Shown here one piece after another: positions 36,087 to 44,514 of a stretch of DNA of 44,514 nt (position 1 is its first letter; every line of letters starts with the position of its first letter). This DNA is from an uncultured Thiotrichaceae bacterium (GTDB lineage Bacteria; Pseudomonadota; Gammaproteobacteria; Thiotrichales; Thiotrichaceae), in the NCBI GenBank assembly GCA_937925855.1, contig CALAMO010000008.1, positions 1 to 44,514 of the forward strand, in the 5' to 3' direction. A program made the translations under genes and the position numbers. The notes under the pieces are model-generated. The model did no database searches and was not told the origin of the DNA. It worked only from the letters and a program-made list of their open reading frames with translations.

Positions 36087-37754
36087 CTATTGGGACTGTC
36101 CTTGCCTAGCCCGTAGCCGCGCTAACAGCGGCCCCTGCAAATACGCGGCTGAGGTTGCACACAGCAGATTCAACACCTCAATATGTTGCACCCCACTTAC
36201 CACCGTAACCACGCCGCGCCGGCTCATTTGTTGTAACAACGTCTGCAATGTAGCGGGTATTCCAGTCTCTGTATTAATGGCATGAGCATGACTGGCGTGC
36301 GCCTCAACCAGACAACCTTTGAAGGGCGCCAACAGCGCCAGCAATGGCGCATCCACATGGTGTACACCTTCGAACATCAGCGTTACGCCTGCAGCCTGGT
36401 ACCGCGCAAGCAAGGGCTGCACCCTTTTTGGGTGAGACAGACAGACGCGGCTATCAACACCCAACACCAGCTGATTGCTGAGCGCAGCCTGCTGCTTCAG
36501 CAACGTTAATAGCGATGCAACCTGCCCGGCATCTGTCAATGCCCAGCGCCCTAAACTCACCACCACCTGCTGTAAGGCAGGTGCTTCTTTTTGGGCGGAA
36601 AGGTAATGCAACGTAGCCCTTAGATTACGGCGGTCCAGCTGAAAGCGGGCGCCCTCATCCGGCGCATTCGCCACGAGCCAGGCATAATCTAGGCGGGTTG
36701 TGGGGGTATCTTGTGCCCAGGGCCGTGCCCAGAGTAACGCGGGTCGGTCTACGCCCTGCAAATTCAACAACTCGTTAAACATTGGCTGTAGCTGCTGGAG
36801 CGCAGCACTATACGATTTGGCAGGCAGGGAATCCATGCCCAGAGCCTGATGGTGTATGTGCTGGGGCAGCTGACAGGCGCTGACTGACGGCTCTTGCCAA
36901 GGGTTAGGCCGCTCCATTGCACCCGCCCTCGCTACTCGTTTCCGCTGTTCGGCAGGCACCAGGGGTGATACATGCAGGCGCAAGCAACGCTGACCGTGAT
37001 AAACTGCGGGTATACAACGAATCTCTGCTCGAAAGAGCGCGTTATCTTGGTTGCGCACGGCCTTTAACGTTAGCAGCAGTTTATTTGAGGGTCTGTTATG
37101 CTGCTCAGCTTCCCGGCTAAACGCAGTGAAAATAGCACGGTGCTCGAACTGCACCAGATTAAGCACATCCATTGCCTGCGCTTCTGCCGCAGAATAAAAG
37201 CCAAACAGGCTGCGATAGGCGACATTAACGTGTAAGTGTTGATTAGCCGCTAGATAGGCAATCGCTTCACGACTATAGTCCACCAGCCATCGGCTGCGTA
37301 GCTCAGCGATACGCAATAAATGTTTACACTGGCGGAACTTAGCTTTTAACTGCACATAGGCTAATAAATAGTCCAGCTGTTGCCTCAGCTGAGTACTATC
37401 ACCCGTTGCAATCGTACAAACCTCAGCATATGCCGCCATGCCCTTATTAGGCAGTTTCAGCGGTGTCAACGCCTGCCATGCCTGATCAGTGAGACACACC
37501 AGAACACAGTCATACGCCAGACGTTGAAGCAGACGCAACAAGGCATGCTGCTGCCGCCTTGACACCACATCATTGTCTGCCATCGCATAAAACAACAGTA
37601 GTGGGGAGCGCGCCAACAGCGTTTTCAGTGCGGACAGATCCCCCGCCAGCTCAATATCAATATCAGAATGAGCGGCACGTAGCGCAAGCAGCAGCCGTTG
37701 CTGCTGATGTGTGTTCTGTTGAATAACAACACAAGACAGAGGATGCTCATTCAT
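36087..37754 (-). CDS. FimX-like protein: degenerate receiver - PAS - degenerate EAL
   Basis: A 555-residue protein. Residues 1-130 look like a receiver fold with no phosphoacceptor (LLLFYA at the expected strand). A PAS domain (about 155-265) has the segment SREAIAYLAANQHLHVNVAYRSLFGF, typical of FimX-type proteins. The C-terminal part (about 325-550) follows the EAL fold but without catalytic residues: the EAL motif is absent, DDFG reads FEGV, and the closing motifs read VSGVQHIEVL and LQGPLLARLR (family AEGVET... and QGYLFS). No GGDEF domain lies between PAS and EAL, unlike Pseudomonas FimX. It is most likely a c-di-GMP or protein-interaction module for pili or polysaccharide control. Encoded 115 bp after a PilZ-type gene, probably the same operon. 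Confidence 0.8.
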   Translation of the reverse strand: MNEHPLSCVVIQQNTHQQQRLLLALRAAHSDIDIELAGDLSALKTLLARSPLLLFYAMADNDVVSRRQQHALLRLLQRLAYDCVLVCLTDQAWQALTPLKLPNKGMAAYAEVCTIATGDSTQLRQQLDYLLAYVQLKAKFRQCKHLLRIAELRSRWLVDYSREAIAYLAANQHLHVNVAYRSLFGFYSAAEAQAMDVLNLVQFEHRAIFTAFSREAEQHNRPSNKLLLTLKAVRNQDNALFRAEIRCIPAVYHGQRCLRLHVSPLVPAEQRKRVARAGAMERPNPWQEPSVSACQLPQHIHHQALGMDSLPAKSYSAALQQLQPMFNELLNLQGVDRPALLWARPWAQDTPTTRLDYAWLVANAPDEGARFQLDRRNLRATLHYLSAQKEAPALQQVVVSLGRWALTDAGQVASLLTLLKQQAALSNQLVLGVDSRVCLSHPKRVQPLLARYQAAGVTLMFEGVHHVDAPLLALLAPFKGCLVEAHASHAHAINTETGIPATLQTLLQQMSRRGVVTVVSGVQHIEVLNLLCATSAAYLQGPLLARLRARQGQSQ

Positions 37755-37869
37755 TTCGCCAACGATAACAATATCTATTGGCTTCAGCAGAAAAGCGACT
37801 TATTTTCCCGACTATCGAGCCAACTTGAGAGACAAACCGAACTACTCATTAATGTTTTTAATCAAACGA

Positions 37870-39564
37870 CTATAAAACGTCCCATAAATTCTCAAACTCA
37901 TCATCACCGTTGGCACTCTCTTCAATCTGCGTGCTGTCCAGTACTTTAAAGCTAAAATACGCGAAGGCGCCGAGGCACTCATCCAACGCACCGAGCACGA
38001 TATAAGCTTCGCGCTCATCAAAGTTAACGTTCAATTCATCACCCGGCCTAAACACATAGGCCGGCAAGATTAAAGAAGACTCCTCACGAATACCTTCAAT
38101 ACGCGGCAGCATCAAACCATCTTGGGTTAACACACAGCCAGGGTCACGATTCCGAATCGCGAGTACCTTCAGCAGTTTAACCTGCACCGATAACAGCTCA
38201 ACCCCACAGGCAAGGCCGGCCTTTGGCACATACTCCATCCATTTAACCACGCCAACCATCCAGGAGTTATCGGCCTGTTTCATATCACGCAAACCGGCCA
38301 GTTCCCCGACTCTAACATCCGACGTTTCCCGCTCATTCCAATATAAGCCGTACCCACCCACACTATTATTTCGGGTCATCCAGATGCTCACTCCGCCCTC
38401 ATCAATGCTGTCATCATCGCTCGGCACCTCATGGTCCTCTGCGGCGACATCAACAGAATAGGTATCACCGGAGAACGCATTGTTAAACAGCAGATCCTCT
38501 TCCTGCATTTCAGCCGCCGGTTTTTTCTGATTGGCATTATTAAGCACCTGTAAAACATTGCCCATGCCCATAGCAGCCGAGATTGTACTATTAGACTCAA
38601 AACGATTGTGCTGGCGATTCCTGATCGTGGTCAGATGGTAGACCATCCGTTTCGCCAGATTGCGGCTCAGTCCATTCGTCAGAATCAGAGCGGACGAATT
38701 TTCGTAGGCAATTTCATCAATGAAGCTGTCAATTTTCATTATCAATTGACGCAGATTAAAGACCCGCACGGTAGGTGAATGTGGCAAGTCACCATAGGGC
38801 ATGGTCACCGCGGGCTCATCATTATTCAGGACAGCCGCATGCACAAAATCACCCAGTCGTTCTTCGTCGGCCAATTCTCGGCTAATGCTAATCAGATGGC
38901 TATTTTCCTGCACGTAACGAGCAATGCGGAGCGCCTCCTCTTGGCGCACGCTATACGGCTTAAATAACGCCAAGACGTTGACCTGGATATAACGCGACTC
39001 AATGCTGCACGGTTTATTTTTACCATCATTAAACTCCAACACATCCATGCCGCGCTCGCTGGCTAACAAATACATATGATGGATGTCGTGCCACACGGTA
39101 TCGCGGGTTTGAATATAGACAGAATAAGTGCTCAACAAATATTGACCGAGATAGTCAATCACCCGATAAATCGCAATCTGTAGCGCACGCTTGCGACCAC
39201 TGTCTTTATTCAGCATATCCAGCGCAGCCAGCTGATAGGTACCCGCAAATTCCAGCAGCAAAGACTGATTCAGATCAGAGATTTTCTGGCCGCGTGCCGG
39301 TAGGGGAAAAGCCTGATAAGACAGATGGCGTTGCAGGTTACCAACAAGCAAGTCCACCTTGGGGCGCAGATACTCCGCAATGCGTACCCGCACCAGAGGC
39401 GGCACCATACGCCGATTAAAATCAACGAGGCCATAAAAAATTCGCCGGGTCGTCTCCCCAAAATCCGTCGTCGATAAGGATTCTACCCACTTCTTTGCTT
39501 TTGCTTCTGAGAGGGGAATTTCATAGCTTGCTAGCTGTTGCTTATCTGCTTGCGCTGCTTCCAT
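37870..39564 (-). CDS. Large PilZ-type c-di-GMP-binding protein
   Basis: A 564-residue cytoplasmic protein with a helical N-terminal half (about 20-260) followed by PilZ-like features. An RxxxR element (RQHNR, 317-321) and an NxSxxG element (N399, S401, G404 in NNSVGGYGLYW) are the two c-di-GMP-contact motifs of PilZ domains. After them comes a beta-barrel-like stretch (VRVGELAGL ... WMVGVVKWM ... ACGVELL). The two motifs lie 78 residues apart, rather than the usual 20-30, with an acidic insert between (352-390). The family name is not certain. Its place directly upstream of a FimX-like gene supports c-di-GMP signalling to pili or exopolysaccharide. GCAGG lies 9 nt before the ATG. Confidence 0.7.
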   Translation of the reverse strand: MEAAQADKQQLASYEIPLSEAKAKKWVESLSTTDFGETTRRIFYGLVDFNRRMVPPLVRVRIAEYLRPKVDLLVGNLQRHLSYQAFPLPARGQKISDLNQSLLLEFAGTYQLAALDMLNKDSGRKRALQIAIYRVIDYLGQYLLSTYSVYIQTRDTVWHDIHHMYLLASERGMDVLEFNDGKNKPCSIESRYIQVNVLALFKPYSVRQEEALRIARYVQENSHLISISRELADEERLGDFVHAAVLNNDEPAVTMPYGDLPHSPTVRVFNLRQLIMKIDSFIDEIAYENSSALILTNGLSRNLAKRMVYHLTTIRNRQHNRFESNSTISAAMGMGNVLQVLNNANQKKPAAEMQEEDLLFNNAFSGDTYSVDVAAEDHEVPSDDDSIDEGGVSIWMTRNNSVGGYGLYWNERETSDVRVGELAGLRDMKQADNSWMVGVVKWMEYVPKAGLACGVELLSVQVKLLKVLAIRNRDPGCVLTQDGLMLPRIEGIREESSLILPAYVFRPGDELNVNFDEREAYIVLGALDECLGAFAYFSFKVLDSTQIEESANGDDEFENLWDVL

Positions 39565-39680
39565 CGTTTAAACCTGCAATCTATTATTATTAATTGGTAT
39601 TTGTTATAGCAGTTTCAGCCCTTACAAACGATTAAGAACCGACGGGCCGTACCGCAATTTTGCATCACTCAAACCCTGCG

Positions 39681-40370
39681 TCACTCAAACAAACCGTCCA
39701 AACCATCAACCGCTTCCAACGCGGCCATGCCATCTCGTATATCGGCCTCAATGGCCCGCTGTAACGCAAAAGCATTATGCTGGCGCAAAGCAGCAATGGC
39801 TTCTTGATGCCGATCAATACGGTACACCACCTTCAGCTTACGCAACGCCACGCGCACAAACGGCCCTAGCTGCAACCAGACACTTTCAATCGGTGGTAAC
39901 ACCACTTGCGCAGGCGGCACAGCGTATAAATAGCGATGGAAAGCCTGATTAGTCAGTGTCACCCGCTCAATATCACCCGAGGTCACCGCCGCATCTACCG
40001 CCGCATCCAGCGCTTCCAACGCTGCAATATCCTCCGCCCGCAGATAGGGCAGCGCCGCACAGGCCGCATGCGTTTCCAGCACAATACGCAGTTCAAACAG
40101 CGCCTGTAATTTAGGTGCTGTCATCTGCGGCACAATCACTCGCCGGTTGTCTTTCACCTCCACCGCTCGCTCGCAGGCTAGGCGATGCAGCGCCTCCCGC
40201 ACTGGCATCGGACTGACCGCCAGCGTTTGCGCTAGCCCACGAATCGTCAGCGCTCGCCCAGGGTCAATCTGGCCACAGATTAAGGCATGACGCAGCGACT
40301 GATACACCCATTCTTGCAGGCTTTGTTCAGGTGGGCGGGGCGCTGGGATAAAATTAATTTCAGTCGGCAA
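39681..40370 (-). CDS. GntR family regulator, FCD subfamily
   Basis: A 229-residue transcription factor. The N-terminal winged helix-turn-helix (LTIRGLAQTLAVSPMPVREALHRL, about 40-63) is the GntR signature. The C-terminal FCD domain starts LFELRIVLETHAACAA and includes LTNQAFHRYLY and RHQEAIAAL, with the His/Asp residues that bind a metal and a small carboxylate effector in FadR-type relatives. It starts with TTG at 40370. It is divergent from the agmatinase gene with a perfect TGTGATCACA palindrome between, so it is the likely local regulator of putrescine use. Confidence 0.92.
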   Translation of the reverse strand: MPTEINFIPAPRPPEQSLQEWVYQSLRHALICGQIDPGRALTIRGLAQTLAVSPMPVREALHRLACERAVEVKDNRRVIVPQMTAPKLQALFELRIVLETHAACAALPYLRAEDIAALEALDAAVDAAVTSGDIERVTLTNQAFHRYLYAVPPAQVVLPPIESVWLQLGPFVRVALRKLKVVYRIDRHQEAIAALRQHNAFALQRAIEADIRDGMAALEAVDGLDGLFE

Positions 40371-40434
40371 ACTGTTATTCTCACGCTATATGATGGCCGC
40401 TATGGTGCACACCCCACCTCAGCAAGTCAATTTT

Positions 40435-40444
40435 TGTGATCACA
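40435..40444. promoter_or_regulatory. Candidate GntR operator TGTGATCACA (divergent region)
   Basis: A perfect 10-bp palindrome between the divergent GntR gene and agmatinase gene, about 65 bp from the first start and 110 bp from the other. Its core TGTGATCAC recurs upstream of the glutamine-synthetase-like gene (41538-41546). FCD-type GntR regulators bind short palindromes like this, and a CRP site would need a 6-bp spacer instead. Confidence 0.55.
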
Positions 40445-40553
40445 TTACAGCAGTGTTGGGCTTGCCAATGCAGCGGCTAATCACTACTATCGATGAACGA
40501 TCAGTAGCGTACTATCAGCCAAGCAAAGTGCGCTCTTTAACCAGGATGCCCCC

Positions 40554-41513
40554 ATGAGCAATGAGTTCTACAGTGATGCTGCTTTCACCGCACCCAGCCC
40601 CTATGGCCTCCACCAGGAGCCCATGTATGCGGGCGCGCTCAGCCTATTTCGCCGCCAATACAGCCGGGATTTAAGCCAGGCCGACATTGCGGTACTGGGC
40701 ATTCCATTTGATACCGCAACCAGCAATCGGCCCGGCGCTCGCTTTGGGCCACGCGCCGTGCGGGCGGCCTCCACTCAGCTGTCGTGGGAACGGCACTGGC
40801 CATGGGACTTTGATGCATTCTCTGAGCTGGCGGTGGTCGATTATGGCGATGTGTTTTTTGATCATGGTCGCCTTGCTGATGCGCCACAGGCCATTGCCGA
40901 TACGGCCCGCCACATTCTACAGACCGACACGGCCTTGCTCAGCCTTGGCGGTGATCACTTCGTCACTTACCCACTGCTACAAGCGCATGCAGAACACCAC
41001 GGGCCACTCTCACTCATCCACTTTGATGCGCATTCCGATACTTGGCATGATGCCAACGATACGGGCCGCGTTGATCATGGCACCATGTTCTACCACGCTC
41101 AGCGCGAGGGCTTGGTCGACCCACAGCGTTCGGTACAAATCGGCCTGCGCACAACCAATGATGAAACCTTTGGCTTTAATATCATCAATGCCCGCCAGGC
41201 CTGCGCAACTGATGCGGCCACGCTGGGCCAGCAAATCAAAGACATCGTCGCTGATAATAAAGTGTACCTCACCTTCGACATTGACTGCTTGGATCCGTCC
41301 TGCGCCCCCGGCACCGGCACGCCGGTTTGTGGCGGACTGTCCAGCCGCCATGCCTTGGACATATTGTGGGAGCTACGCGGCATTAACCTAGTGGGCATGG
41401 ACTTGGTGGAGGTGGCACCGGCTTATGACGTAGCGGAGATCACAGCGCTGGCTGGGGCTAATTTAGCGCTGGAATTTATCCACCTGTTTGGACACGCCCG
41501 CCGCTCAGCTTGA
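40554..41513 (+). CDS. speB: Agmatinase / ureohydrolase family protein
   Basis: A 319-residue ureohydrolase with the complete two-manganese site: GGDHFVTYP, HFDAHSDTW and TFDIDCLDPSCAPGTGTPV. Agmatinase splits agmatine to putrescine and urea. The order, length and partners fit that reaction, though related guanidino-acid hydrolases cannot be excluded by sequence alone. AGGA lies about 10 nt before the ATG. It leads a three-gene unit with a gamma-glutamylpolyamine-synthetase-like gene and a putrescine aminotransferase, which together would convert agmatine-derived putrescine. Confidence 0.88.
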   Translation: MSNEFYSDAAFTAPSPYGLHQEPMYAGALSLFRRQYSRDLSQADIAVLGIPFDTATSNRPGARFGPRAVRAASTQLSWERHWPWDFDAFSELAVVDYGDVFFDHGRLADAPQAIADTARHILQTDTALLSLGGDHFVTYPLLQAHAEHHGPLSLIHFDAHSDTWHDANDTGRVDHGTMFYHAQREGLVDPQRSVQIGLRTTNDETFGFNIINARQACATDAATLGQQIKDIVADNKVYLTFDIDCLDPSCAPGTGTPVCGGLSSRHALDILWELRGINLVGMDLVEVAPAYDVAEITALAGANLALEFIHLFGHARRSA

Positions 41514-41537
41514 CATTATGTCCCACCCTCCACAAAA

Positions 41538-41547
41538 TGTGATCACT
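41538..41547. promoter_or_regulatory. Second TGTGATCAC element upstream of the glutamine-synthetase-like gene
   Basis: TGTGATCACT in the 66-bp gap before ATG 41580 matches nine of ten bases of the palindrome at 40435-40444. This suggests that the second gene has its own regulated promoter bound by the same GntR regulator. Confidence 0.5.
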
Positions 41548-41579
41548 AAATACCAACTAGCACACTGACTCGGGGCACT

Positions 41580-42980
41580 ATGAATACACCTGCGGCTGAT
41601 TTACCGGAAGCCATTTCGTTTCGTATCGATGCCAATACTGATCCAAAAGCGCAGCTCAAGACGCTGATCCGCGAGCACCGGATTGATGAGGTGGAGTGTG
41701 TTATCGCCGATATTCACGGCATTACTCGCGGTAAGGCCATGCCCGCCGCTAAATTTGCCGATATGAAACCGGCCTTTCTACCCTTTAGTATTTTCTTCCA
41801 AAGCATCACCGGCCAATATTTCGAATTTGATTCCGACGAATACAACACCGAGATTGATATTCAGCTCATTCCCGATTTATCCACGCTGCGTAACCTGCCC
41901 TGGGCGCGCTCGCCTAGCCTAATGGTGATTCATGACCTGCATTACCCCAGCGGCCAGCCGGTGGCCTGCGCCCCGCGCAACGTGTTAAAACGCATTCTGG
42001 CGCGCTATGCCGCACAAAACTGGCAGCCCATTGTCGCCCCGGAACTGGAATTTTACCTGACCGCACGTAACACCAACCCAGACATACCGCTGGAACCACC
42101 GGTGGGTCGCTCCGGGCGCCAGAGTGTGGGTCGCCAATCTTATTCTATAATGGCGATTGATGAGTATGAGAATATTATCGAAGACATCTACCGTTTTGCT
42201 GAAGCACAGGGGCTGGAAATTGAAACCATTATCCAAGAAGGCGGCCCGGCACAGCTAGAAATTAACATGATGCATGGCGACCCACTTCAGATGGCCGATA
42301 ATGTCTTTATCTTTAAACGCCTGATCCGTGAGGCAGCGCTGCGCCATGACTGTTATGCCACGTTTATGGCTAAACCAATGGAAGGCCAGCCCGGCAGCGC
42401 CATGCATATCCATCAGAGCATCGTCGACTGCCACACCGGGCAGAATATTTTCTCCGATGAACGCGGTGAAACCACCGAACTGTTCACGCATTTTATCGGC
42501 GGCCAGCAGCACTACCTGGAAGCGGCCACCTGCATTCTTGCACCCTACGTCAACTCCTATCGTCGCTTTATGCCCGATGATGCCGCGCCGATTAATCTGG
42601 AATGGTCGTTTGATAATCGTTCTGCTGGGCTGCGCGTCCCGCACAGTGCGCCTAATGCGCGCCGCGTAGAAAACCGCGTCGCCGGTATTGACTGCAATCC
42701 TTATCTCGCGCTGGCGGCAAGTTTGGCCTGCGGCTACCTCGGGATGATGGAAAAAATTGAGCCAACGCGCGCCTTTAAGGGCGATGCTTATGAAGCAGCC
42801 TATGGCGTGCCGCGCGGGATTCAGGAAGCACTGCTTGCCTTTGAGCAGTGCACGCCGCTGCAAGAGCTGCTGGGCATGCAGTTCTCTGCTATCTATCGGG
42901 CGCTGAAAGCCCATGAATTTGATGAATACATGAAAGTGGTCAGCCCGTGGGAACGCGAACACCTCCTACTCACGGTCTGA
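41580..42980 (+). CDS. Glutamine synthetase family, probable gamma-glutamylpolyamine synthetase
   Basis: A 466-residue type I glutamine-synthetase-fold enzyme. The N-terminal beta-Grasp (CVIADIHGITRGKAMPAAKF) and the catalytic domain are both intact. Landmarks are PELEFYL, QLEINMMHGDPLQMADN, AKPMEGQPGSAMHIHQS, MPDDAAPINLEWSFDNRSAGLRVP and NRVAGIDCNPYLA. The latch region typical of true GlnA is altered, and the protein resembles SpuI/PuuA enzymes that couple glutamate to putrescine or other polyamines using ATP. Placement between agmatinase and putrescine aminotransferase supports this. The exact amine is not determined. Confidence 0.88.
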   Translation: MNTPAADLPEAISFRIDANTDPKAQLKTLIREHRIDEVECVIADIHGITRGKAMPAAKFADMKPAFLPFSIFFQSITGQYFEFDSDEYNTEIDIQLIPDLSTLRNLPWARSPSLMVIHDLHYPSGQPVACAPRNVLKRILARYAAQNWQPIVAPELEFYLTARNTNPDIPLEPPVGRSGRQSVGRQSYSIMAIDEYENIIEDIYRFAEAQGLEIETIIQEGGPAQLEINMMHGDPLQMADNVFIFKRLIREAALRHDCYATFMAKPMEGQPGSAMHIHQSIVDCHTGQNIFSDERGETTELFTHFIGGQQHYLEAATCILAPYVNSYRRFMPDDAAPINLEWSFDNRSAGLRVPHSAPNARRVENRVAGIDCNPYLALAASLACGYLGMMEKIEPTRAFKGDAYEAAYGVPRGIQEALLAFEQCTPLQELLGMQFSAIYRALKAHEFDEYMKVVSPWEREHLLLTV

Positions 42981-43022
42981 ACTAACTATAAGGCTACCTG
43001 TGCCTGAAACACAACTGCTACG

Positions 43023-43027
43023 AGGAG
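43023..43027 (+). promoter_or_regulatory. AGGAG ribosome-binding site fixing the aminotransferase start
   Basis: AGGAG lies eight bases before ATG 43036, and no such site precedes the in-frame GTG at 43000. This decides the start of the aminotransferase gene. Confidence 0.7.
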
Positions 43028-43035
43028 AAACCAAC

Positions 43036-44436
43036 ATGACTGATATTAGCGCTGAGCATACACCAATGCGCTCTGATGATTATCAGGCCCAGGATGCTGC
43101 CCATCACCTGCACCCTTTCACTGATACCAAGGCGCTGAACGCCAAAGGCGCGCGCATTATCACCAAAGGTGAGGGCGTTTATATCTATGATGCTGACGGT
43201 AATAAATACCTCGATGGCATGGCCGGGCTGTGGTGTATGGCCGTTGGCTACAGCCAACAAAGCATTGTTGATGCGGTGGCGGCGCAGATGCAGGAACTGC
43301 CCTACTACAACACCTTTTTCCAAACCTCACATCCCCCGGCGTTAAAACTGGCCGAACGGCTGGCTAAAGTCACGCCCTCACACATTAATCACGTCTTCTT
43401 CACCGGCTCCGGCTCTGAATCTAACGATACCGTGGTGCGGATAGTGCGCCACTACTGGGCCACCAAGGGCCAGCCAGATAAGAAAACCATTATCTCACGT
43501 AAAAACGCCTACCACGGCTCTACCATGGCAGGTGCTAGCCTCGGCGGCATGAAGGACATGCATGAACAGGGCGACCTACCCATCCCTGGCATAGTGCACA
43601 TTAACCAGCCCTATTGGTATGCAGAAGGTGGCGACCACGACCCGGAAAGCTTTGGTCTGGCCCGCGCCCAGGAATTGGAACAAAAAATTCTAGCGCTAGG
43701 TGCGGATAACGTTGCCGCCTTCATCGGTGAACCGGTACAAGGGGCCGGGGGTGTCATCATCCCACCCGCCAGCTACTGGCCAGAAATTCAGCGCATCTGC
43801 CATAAATACGACATCCTGCTAATTGCAGATGAAGTCATTACCGGCTTTGGCCGAACCGGTGAATGGTTTGCCTCCACCTACTATGGCATTACTCCCGACA
43901 TTATTTCTATCGCTAAGGCAGTCACCTCCGGCTATCTCCCACTGGGCGGGGTCTTATTGGGCGAGCGCGTGGCTAATGTGCTGATTAATGAAGGCGGTGA
44001 GCTACAGCATGGCTATACCTACTCCGGCCACCCCGCCTCCTGCGCCGCTGCCCTAGCGGTGCTGGACATTATGGAACAGCAGGATATTCCCAATTACATT
44101 AAACACGACATTGGCCCTTATATGCAGGAACGCTGGCGGGCACTGGGTGAACACCCGCTGGTGGGCGAGGCGCGCATGATTGGCCTGATGGGCGCCTTGG
44201 AACTCACACCGGATAAAGCCACGCGCGCGCCGTTTACGGTCAAACAAGGCACGGTCGGCATGCTGTGCCGCGAACACTGTTTGCATCATGGGCTCGTCAT
44301 GCGGGCCACCCGGGATACTATGATAGTCTCGCCTCCAATGGTGATCACTCATGCTGAAGTGGATGAGCTAATCGCCAAGGCCAGCCAGGCGCTAGATGCA
44401 ACTTATGCCGAGGCCGAAGCCTTGGGCTATTTATAA
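43036..44436 (+). CDS. spuC: Putrescine aminotransferase (class III), SpuC-like
   Basis: A 466-residue PLP-dependent class III aminotransferase. The PLP lysine is Lys294 in SIAKAVTSGYLPLG, with Asp265 in LLIADEVITGFGRTG and the phosphate-binding GSGSESNDT loop. The N-terminal block HHLHPFTDTKALNAKGARI and the YHGSTMAGASLGG segment are those of SpuC-type enzymes, which transfer the putrescine amino group to pyruvate (yielding 4-aminobutanal and alanine). The longer frame to GTG 43000 lacks a ribosome-binding site and is not used. It is the third gene of the putrescine cassette. The last 78 bp of the window after it contain nothing I can identify. Confidence 0.92.
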   Translation: MTDISAEHTPMRSDDYQAQDAAHHLHPFTDTKALNAKGARIITKGEGVYIYDADGNKYLDGMAGLWCMAVGYSQQSIVDAVAAQMQELPYYNTFFQTSHPPALKLAERLAKVTPSHINHVFFTGSGSESNDTVVRIVRHYWATKGQPDKKTIISRKNAYHGSTMAGASLGGMKDMHEQGDLPIPGIVHINQPYWYAEGGDHDPESFGLARAQELEQKILALGADNVAAFIGEPVQGAGGVIIPPASYWPEIQRICHKYDILLIADEVITGFGRTGEWFASTYYGITPDIISIAKAVTSGYLPLGGVLLGERVANVLINEGGELQHGYTYSGHPASCAAALAVLDIMEQQDIPNYIKHDIGPYMQERWRALGEHPLVGEARMIGLMGALELTPDKATRAPFTVKQGTVGMLCREHCLHHGLVMRATRDTMIVSPPMVITHAEVDELIAKASQALDATYAEAEALGYL

Positions 44437-44514
44437 ATCAGTACGCAGACCAGCACGATGCCCGCTCCGTTGCTATATGCTAATGACTCGCCCGGCCAAT
44501 ACCCTAAGTCCTGG

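Noticed and set aside
40435-40444. CRP (catabolite) binding site
   Set aside because: CRP sites have TGTGA and TCACA separated by six bases; here they are directly joined.

Overview
The window looks like a chromosomal segment of a gammaproteobacterium. Supporting signs are the accA-tilS pair, the birA-coaX-SPOR gene order, a true BolA, AcpH, a recognisable 6S RNA, a PilJ/ChpA-like chemosensory cluster, a FimX-like protein and a Pseudomonas-type putrescine cassette (agmatinase, glutamine-synthetase-like ligase, SpuC). The genus cannot be told from sequence alone. No rRNA, tRNA, CRISPR array, transposase or phage gene was recognised. Coding density is high, apart from one AT-rich gap of about 0.8 kb.

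Layout. 1-940: the end of a YcaQ-like gene and a PCu(A)C copper chaperone. 1261-4371: a large membrane-anchored pseudokinase with a 10 x 30-bp in-frame repeat. 4407-11509 (minus): a compact moxR-DUF58-DUF4381-batA-batB/C-batD operon. 11645-13243: bolA, convergent with a Sel1-repeat protein. 13350-19842 (minus): a CheW / PilJ-like MCP / hybrid CheA / response-regulator operon without CheR or CheB. 20037-21005: acpH, then 6S RNA on the plus strand. 21005-23759 (minus): birA, coaX, a SPOR protein and cbiX. 23884-26116 (minus): accA-tilS. 26379-27968: tgt and a rhodanese. 28048-30962: an envelope cassette of an OmpA/TSP3 protein, a 67-aa membrane protein and a membrane-anchored helix-hairpin-helix protein. 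30959-33229 (minus): a Wzz/BY-kinase. 34040-36049: an asparagine-synthetase-like protein whose active sites are all altered. 36087-39564 (minus): a FimX-like protein with a degenerate EAL domain, and a large PilZ-type protein. 39681-44436: a GntR/FCD regulator divergent from agmatinase, a gamma-glutamylpolyamine synthetase-like gene and SpuC.

How the parts may work together. The BY-kinase, OmpA/TSP3 cassette, FimX-like/PilZ pair and chemosensory operon all point to envelope, exopolysaccharide and type IV pilus control. Three large proteins (a pseudokinase, a pseudo-asparagine synthetase and a degenerate EAL protein) keep their folds but have lost catalytic residues, so they are better read as scaffolds or sensors than enzymes. 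The strongest candidate for something undescribed is the 28-39.6 kb region, in particular the pseudo-asparagine synthetase at 34040-36049 sitting between a BY-kinase and a c-di-GMP receptor pair. The putrescine cassette is probably controlled by its divergent GntR regulator through a TGTGATCAC element found twice in the locus.
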